9,785 bases of DNA from Candidatus Omnitrophota bacterium (GTDB taxonomy: Bacteria; Omnitrophota; Gorgyraeia; JABMRN01; RBG-13-46-9). Positions 6,306 to 9,785 of the stretch are shown in pieces. Position 1 is the stretch's first letter, and every line of letters begins with the position of its first letter. A program made the position numbers and the translations under genes. The stretch spans positions 1 to 9,785 of the forward strand of contig JADHYL010000019.1 in NCBI GenBank assembly GCA_016782495.1, in the 5' to 3' direction. The notes under the pieces are model-generated. The model searched no databases and was not told where the DNA came from. It was given only the letters and a program-made list of their open reading frames with translations.

Positions 6306-6320
6306 CGTAATACGTATAAT
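6292..6320 (+). promoter_or_regulatory. Sigma-70-type promoter of prfB-secA
   Basis: TTGACG (6292-6297, 5/6 match) is followed by a 17-bp spacer and a perfect TATAAT (6315-6320). The -35 box lies inside the last codons of the MGMT-domain gene and the -10 box just beyond its stop (6303-6305). Predicted transcription start is about 6326-6328, giving a leader of about 43 bases to the prfB ATG. It makes prfB-secA transcription independent of the murJ-uvrC operon. Confidence 0.75.
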
Positions 6321-6369
6321 CATACTATAAGCTTGAAAGTTTGGCTATAAAAAGAAGGGGTTCCTTAAA

Positions 6370-7471
6370 ATGCCGGAAGAAATTAAATCAGAACTAAAAA
6401 ATTTAGAAAAAAGGCTTAATGAGCTAGGGAGGTATCTTTGACCTCGAAAAAAGCCGGAAGAAAATAGAAGAGTTAGAAAAAGAGGTCTCAAAAGAAGACT
6501 TCTGGAAAGCCCCCAGGGAAAAGACAAACCAGGCCCTGAAAGAACTGAAACGCCTTAAGCAATCCATAGAGCCGTTTAGCAAAATCTCCTCCCAGCTAAA
6601 GGAAATAAACGAACTTTTAACTATCACAGAGGGCACGGATTCAAACGCCATTTCTCACCTTAAAGAAGAACTGCAAAGGTTAAAAAATAGGACTGATACG
6701 CTTGAATTCAACTTACTCCTGGACAAGGAAGAAGACGCGTTAAACGCCATAGTCAGCATTAACGCGGGCGCAGGCGGCACCGAATCGTGCGACTGGGTGG
6801 GGATGCTCTTCAGGATGTATACAAAATGGGCCGACAAGAAGGGCTTTTCTACCGAGAGAATCGATTATCTGGCGGGTGAAGAAGCGGGAATAAAAAACGT
6901 GACCTTTATCATAAAAGGGGATTACGCATACGGCTATTTAAAATCGGAAAACGGCGTTCATAGACTGGTTAGGATTTCTCCTTTTGACGCCAATAAAAGG
7001 AGGCATACTTCATTCGCTTCGGTGGATGTCGTGCCAGAAATAGATGAGAGCATCAAATTGGATGTAAAGGAAACCGATTTAAAAATAGATACTTATAGAG
7101 CCGGCGGCAGGGGTGGTCAACACGTCAACGTTACCGACTCGGCGGTCAGAATAACACACCTTCCGACGGGGATTATCGTTCAATGCCAGAACGAGCGTTC
7201 CCAGCACAAAAATAAACAACTGGCCATGAAAGTGTTAAAATCCCGTATTTACGAAATGGAACTGGAAAAGAAAAGAGCCGAACTCGCGAAACAATACGAG
7301 GAGAAAAAACCGATCGAATGGGGTAGCCAGATACGCTCCTACGTTTTGCATCCCTATTCTTTAGTCAAGGATCACAGAACTGGCCATGAAACATCCGACG
7401 CCTCAGGAGTCATGGACGGGAACCTCAATCGTTTTATAGAGGCGTACCTTAAGAAAATGAAGGAAAAATGA
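6370..7471 (+). CDS. prfB: Peptide chain release factor 2, programmed +1 frameshift
   Basis: RF2 recognises UGA and UAA and triggers release of the finished chain. It is encoded in two frames: 6370-6438 (23 codons, then UGA at 6439-6441) and, after skipping T6439, 6440-7471. The joined product is 366 residues (E. coli RF2 is 365). The anticodon-like tripeptide SPF is at residues 203-205 and the catalytic GGQ at 248-250, two residues off the E. coli numbering. Other RF2 landmarks are a helical domain 1 (about 1-110), AGAGGTESCDW, and GVHRLVRISPF. The ATG has GAAGGGG 9 bases upstream. RF2 controls its own synthesis: when RF2 is scarce the ribosome pauses at UGA and shifts. This is not a pseudogene or sequencing error, because the shift site is the conserved one. 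It is followed by secA with a 4-base ATGA overlap. Confidence 0.97.
6427..6442 (+). promoter_or_regulatory. RF2 programmed +1 frameshift site
   Basis: The site reads GGGAGGTATCTTTGAC: an internal Shine-Dalgarno-like GGGAGG, the codon TAT, the slippery CTT, and the in-frame TGA followed by C. The E. coli site is AGGGGGTATCTTTGAC, so spacing and slippery sequence are identical, and GGAGG still pairs with the 3' end of 16S rRNA. A ribosome waiting at UGA slips from CUU to UUU and continues in the +1 frame with GAC (Asp24). Confidence 0.96.
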
Positions 7472-9785
7472 AATTTATTTTAGACAAAATTATCGGATCG
7501 CAGAATAAAAAAGAATTGCAAAGATTAAAGCCCCTGGTGGATAAGATAAACAACCTTGAGGGCGAGATATCAAAACTTTCGGATGAGGATCTTCGCCGCA
7601 AAACGAATAAATTTAAAGCGCACGTAAAAAATAAGATGGAGGCCCTTCATCCGGAAATAACGGAACTGGAAAGGAGGATAGAAGAAGCCGCTTTTCCCCA
7701 GGAAAAGGATAAAGCCAAGATGAGGCTCAAAAAAGTAAAAAATAAAATATTCGAAGATATCCTGCCCGAGGCGTTCGCTGTTGTGCGGGAGGTGGCTAAA
7801 AGAACAATAGGCATGAGGCATTTTGACGTGCAGCTCATAGGAGGAATTGTCATGCACGAAGGGAAAATCTCTGAAATGGCCACCGGCGAGGGCAAAACGC
7901 TGGTCGCAACGCTTCCCGCGTGTCTCAACGCCCTTACCGGCGAGGGCGTGCATATCATTACGGTTAACGATTACCTGGCAAAGCGCGACAGGATGTGGAT
8001 GGGGCCCATTTATGAGTTTCTCGGGCTTTCGGTGGGCGTTATACAGCACGACATGAGCCCGGCCGAAAGAAAAAAGGCCTACGCCTCTGATATAACTTAC
8101 GGCACTAATAATGAATTCGGCTTTGACTATCTTAGGGATAATATGATCATACAAAGGGACGATATCGTTCAAAGGGGCTTTAATTTCGCCATTGTAGACG
8201 AAGTGGACAGTATATTGATCGATGAATCCAGGACACCTTTAATTATATCAGGCCCGACGGAAAACACCAATACCGCCTATGTCGAAATGAAGCCGGTGGT
8301 TGATTATATTTCGAGACTTCAAAAAAAGCTGATGCAGGACCTTATCGGCAAGTTAAAGAGCGCGATCTCAGCCGACGAAGACCCGGAAGAGACAAAAAAG
8401 CTTCTTTACCTCATACATAAGGGCTCGCCTAAGAATAAGGATTTCCTTGATCTTGTGCTGAAGAACACAAAAGTGAAAATGCTTTTCGACAAGGCCGTAA
8501 CTTTCTACGAAAGCAAGATGATGGAGGCGGAACGCGTAACAATACTGGAGAACCTGTACTTTGTATTTGACGAAAGAACAAGGGAGGTAACGTTCACGTC
8601 AAAAGGCGAGGACGTCATGCGCCAAAAGTTCAACGTGGAATTCATAATAGAGGACCTGGAAACGAAACTTTCAGAGCTTCTAAAAGACGAGAGCCTGAAT
8701 GATGAAGAAAAATTTATGAAGGAAAACGAAATCACTTCCCGCTATGTCGAACAAGAGAAGCGCGTGGATAGCATAAAACAGCTTCTCAAAGCGTATATCC
8801 TTTTTCAAAAAGACGTGGACTACGTTATTCACGAGGATAAGGTGATAATAGTAGATGAATTTACCGGGCGGATGATGCCGGGCAGGCGCTTTTCAGAGGG
8901 TATACACGAGTCCATTGAGGCCAAGGAAGGCGTTGAAGTGCAAAGAGAGTCGCAGACACTTGCCACCATCACGCTTCAGAATTTTTTCAGGATGTACAGT
9001 AAATTATCCGGCATGACAGGTACCGCGGTGACGGAAGCGGATGAATTCGAAAAAATTTACGGCCTCTACGTCGTAGTCATTCCGACGAATAAACCATTAG
9101 AAAGAACCAATTTAGGAGATGTTATATATAAAAACGAAAAAGAAAAATTCGGCGCAATATGTAGCGCGATAGAGGATTTCCAGAAAGTCGGAAGGCCTTG
9201 CCTCGTTGGCACGATTTCCATTGAGAAATCGGAAGCTTTAAGCAGGCTCCTGAAAAATAGGGGTATTCCGCATTATGTCCTTAACGCAAAATATCACGAA
9301 ATGGAGGCTCACATTGTCGCGCAGGCGGGAAGATTCAAAGCCGTTACCATAGCGACAAACATGGCGGGCCGGGGAACCGATATTCTTCTGGGCGGGAACG
9401 CCGAATACTTGGCGGAAGACGCCGTTAGCAAGCTTTCAATCGAATCAATCCAGGAGCGCGACCGGCTAAAGAACAAATACCTGGAAGAATATAAGGTTAA
9501 AATAGACCTAGAGCACCAAGAAGTCGTAAGATGCGGGGGGCTGCATGTGATCGCGACCGAGAGGCATGAATCCAGGAGAGTGGATAACCAGCTACGGGGG
9601 AGATCCGGAAGGCAGGGGGATCCCGGCTCTTCCAGGTTTTACCTTTCGCTGGAAGATGACCTAATGAGGATTTTCGGTTCGGACAGGATAAAAATGATCA
9701 TGGAACGACTCGGCATGGAGGAGGGCCAGGAAATACAGCATCCGCTTGTCACCAGGGCCATAAGGACCGCTCAAAAAAGGGTCGA
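7468..9785 (+). CDS. secA: Preprotein translocase ATPase SecA, long-PPXD form (3' end outside window)
   Basis: The frame is open for 772 codons and runs off the window. SecA is the ATPase that drives unfolded precursors through SecYEG. Visible motifs are Walker A MATGEGKT (137-144), GTNNEFGFDYLRDN (212-225), the Walker B/DEAD-box equivalent DEVDSILIDE (244-253), VDEFTGR (462-468), SGMTGTA, NMAGRGTDILLGGN (from 631), and the arginine-finger motif QLRGRSGRQGD (708-718). The preprotein cross-linking region between P263 and V462 spans about 200 residues, against about 110 in E. coli. The extra part contains GSPKNK and NLYFVFDE, as I recall for the long SecA of Bacteroidota and some PVC bacteria. 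The rest of the helical scaffold and any C-terminal zinc tail are not seen. The ATG overlaps the prfB stop (ATGA), with AAGGA just upstream, so the two are translationally coupled. Confidence 0.97.
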   Translation, partial: MKFILDKIIGSQNKKELQRLKPLVDKINNLEGEISKLSDEDLRRKTNKFKAHVKNKMEALHPEITELERRIEEAAFPQEKDKAKMRLKKVKNKIFEDILPEAFAVVREVAKRTIGMRHFDVQLIGGIVMHEGKISEMATGEGKTLVATLPACLNALTGEGVHIITVNDYLAKRDRMWMGPIYEFLGLSVGVIQHDMSPAERKKAYASDITYGTNNEFGFDYLRDNMIIQRDDIVQRGFNFAIVDEVDSILIDESRTPLIISGPTENTNTAYVEMKPVVDYISRLQKKLMQDLIGKLKSAISADEDPEETKKLLYLIHKGSPKNKDFLDLVLKNTKVKMLFDKAVTFYESKMMEAERVTILENLYFVFDERTREVTFTSKGEDVMRQKFNVEFIIEDLETKLSELLKDESLNDEEKFMKENEITSRYVEQEKRVDSIKQLLKAYILFQKDVDYVIHEDKVIIVDEFTGRMMPGRRFSEGIHESIEAKEGVEVQRESQTLATITLQNFFRMYSKLSGMTGTAVTEADEFEKIYGLYVVVIPTNKPLERTNLGDVIYKNEKEKFGAICSAIEDFQKVGRPCLVGTISIEKSEALSRLLKNRGIPHYVLNAKYHEMEAHIVAQAGRFKAVTIATNMAGRGTDILLGGNAEYLAEDAVSKLSIESIQERDRLKNKYLEEYKVKIDLEHQEVVRCGGLHVIATERHESRRVDNQLRGRSGRQGDPGSSRFYLSLEDDLMRIFGSDRIKMIMERLGMEEGQEIQHPLVTRAIRTAQKRV

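Noticed and set aside
6314..6325. Inverted repeat GTAT-AATC-ATAC between the MGMT gene and prfB, considered as an operator.
   Set aside because: Four-base arms are expected by chance in AT-rich DNA, and it mostly reflects the TATAAT box itself.
6370..6441. Short 23-codon ORF ending in TGA before the main prfB frame, which looks like a frameshifted pseudogene.
   Set aside because: The junction has the conserved CTT-TGA-C slippery site with an internal Shine-Dalgarno; joining the frames gives full-length RF2 with SPF and GGQ at expected positions.
7570..8172. A 200-residue open frame on the minus strand opposite secA.
   Set aside because: It lies antisense to the highly conserved SecA nucleotide-binding domain, and its sequence is what antisense of Walker motifs gives.

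Overview
The window is a dense stretch of bacterial housekeeping genes from a Gram-negative-type (diderm) bacterium. A BamD-like protein and the LPS-assembly lipoprotein LptE imply an outer membrane, and MurJ implies peptidoglycan. Coding style is AT-leaning with short gaps, ATG/GTG/TTG starts and purine-rich Shine-Dalgarno sites. The BamD mature N-terminus (WIWTPK...NPKYAVKDTPEEQ) and the long SecA suggest an uncultured PVC-type lineage such as Omnitrophota. That placement is from memory and is an inference only.

Layout. (1) 1-90: 3' end of an upstream gene, possibly a PilZ-domain protein. (2) 139-2735: a plus-strand operon bamD-lptE-holA behind a strong sigma-70-type promoter placed almost on the bamD start codon. 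(3) 2760-3032: rpsT on the minus strand, convergent with holA and divergent from murJ; its -35 box overlaps the murJ start codon. (4) 3078-6305: murJ-uvrC-MGMT-domain gene, with overlapping reading frames (22 nt and 47 nt). (5) 6292-9785: a second strong promoter inside the end of the MGMT gene drives prfB, which carries the programmed +1 frameshift, and then secA, which overlaps prfB by ATGA and runs off the window.

How the genes fit together. bamD, lptE, secA and murJ all serve the cell envelope: SecA exports precursors, the BAM complex inserts barrel proteins such as LptD, LptE partners LptD, and MurJ flips lipid II. holA (DNA polymerase III delta), uvrC and the alkyltransferase-domain gene serve DNA replication and repair. 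rpsT and prfB serve translation. No stretch longer than 300 bases lacks a gene.

I do not see a novel multi-gene system, CRISPR array, insertion sequence or tRNA/rRNA gene. The points most worth a second look are: a REP-like repeat inserted in frame between the signal peptide and the mature part of bamD; a UvrC lacking about 100 or more central residues but keeping its visible catalytic residues; a stand-alone 102-residue MGMT domain coupled to that uvrC; and a bamD transcript predicted to be nearly leaderless.
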